Of a stretch of DNA of 64,000 nt, positions 63,916-64,000 are shown piece after piece. This stretch comes from Desulfobacillus sp041396245. Its GTDB lineage: Bacteria > Pseudomonadota > Gammaproteobacteria > Burkholderiales > Rhodocyclaceae. The stretch's first letter is position 1, and every line of letters begins with the position of its first letter. A program made the position numbers and the translations under genes. Location of the stretch: positions 1 through 64,000 of the forward strand of contig JAWKYW010000006.1 of NCBI GenBank assembly GCA_041396245.1, read 5' to 3'. A model generated the notes under the pieces. The model did not search any database. It had not been told where the DNA came from and was given only the letters and a program-made list of their open reading frames with translations.

Positions 63916-64000
63916 ATGCAAGCGACTTCGCTGCTGAAACCGCGCATCATCGATGTGCAAACCCTCTCCCCGGTCCATGCCCGCGTCGTCATGGAGCCGT
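63916..64000 (+). CDS. rpoA: RNA polymerase alpha subunit (5' end only)
   Basis: The first 28 codons are in the window, reading MQATSLLKPRIIDVQTLSPV then HARVVMEP. This matches the proteobacterial alpha N-terminus (LLKPRxxDVxxxSPxHAKVxxEP). The start is behind GAAGGGAATC, 40 bases after rpsD. The rest lies beyond the window edge. Confidence 0.95.
   Translation, partial: MQATSLLKPRIIDVQTLSPVHARVVMEP

Overview
The window is a stretch of high-GC bacterial chromosome from a betaproteobacterium. The order tRNA-Tyr/Gly/Thr, tuf, tRNA-Trp, secE, nusG, rplKAJL, rpoBC, str operon, S10/spc/alpha operons is the usual betaproteobacterial one. The accessory genes (fused isobutyryl-CoA mutase, fused indolepyruvate:ferredoxin oxidoreductase, a PhaM-like granule protein, Liv-type ABC importer with acyl-CoA ligases) fit the Rhodocyclales (Azoarcus/Thauera-like) best. 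That assignment is inference from gene content, since no rRNA is present.

Layout. 1-2152: a copper/heavy-metal envelope module (end of a CopA-type ATPase, SHOCT protein, Met/Gly-rich Spy-like protein, cytochrome c lipoprotein, DUF411 protein). 2212-4473: an M48 protease lipoprotein and a convergent TPR lipoprotein. 4708-19581: an acyl-CoA block, with icmF behind a 20-bp perfect palindrome, a Crp/Fnr regulator, a long-chain acyl-CoA ligase translationally abutted to livG-livH-livM-livK-livF, a PaaK-like protein, a CaiB/BaiF CoA-transferase and an AEC carrier. 19584-25700: a PhaM-like protein, then an outer-membrane/signalling module (periplasmic binding protein, TonB receptor, hybrid kinase, divergent NarL-type regulator). 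25716-32997: minus-strand genes for an orphan ParA-like ATPase, a membrane-anchored methyltransferase, a 1197-aa indolepyruvate oxidoreductase, a GlcD-type FAD oxidase and a nitroreductase.

33124-64000 is the transcription/translation supercluster: three tRNAs, tuf copy 1, tRNA-Trp, secE-nusG, rplKA, an L10 leader, rplJL, an attenuator, rpoBC, then the str, S10, spc and alpha operons up to the first 28 codons of rpoA. Candidate sigma-70 promoters can be read ahead of the tRNA-tuf, str, spc and alpha units. The two tuf genes differ at only two synonymous third positions, at codons 2 and 392, which points to recent gene conversion.

No prophage, insertion sequence, CRISPR or defence island is visible. 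The least ordinary signals are small: palindromic repeats placed in frame inside two proteins (one within the thiamine-diphosphate motif of the oxidoreductase), several intergenic palindromic repeats, the icmF operator-like palindrome, a PaaK homologue with a degenerate nucleotide loop, and a TonB/binding-protein/kinase module of unknown ligand.
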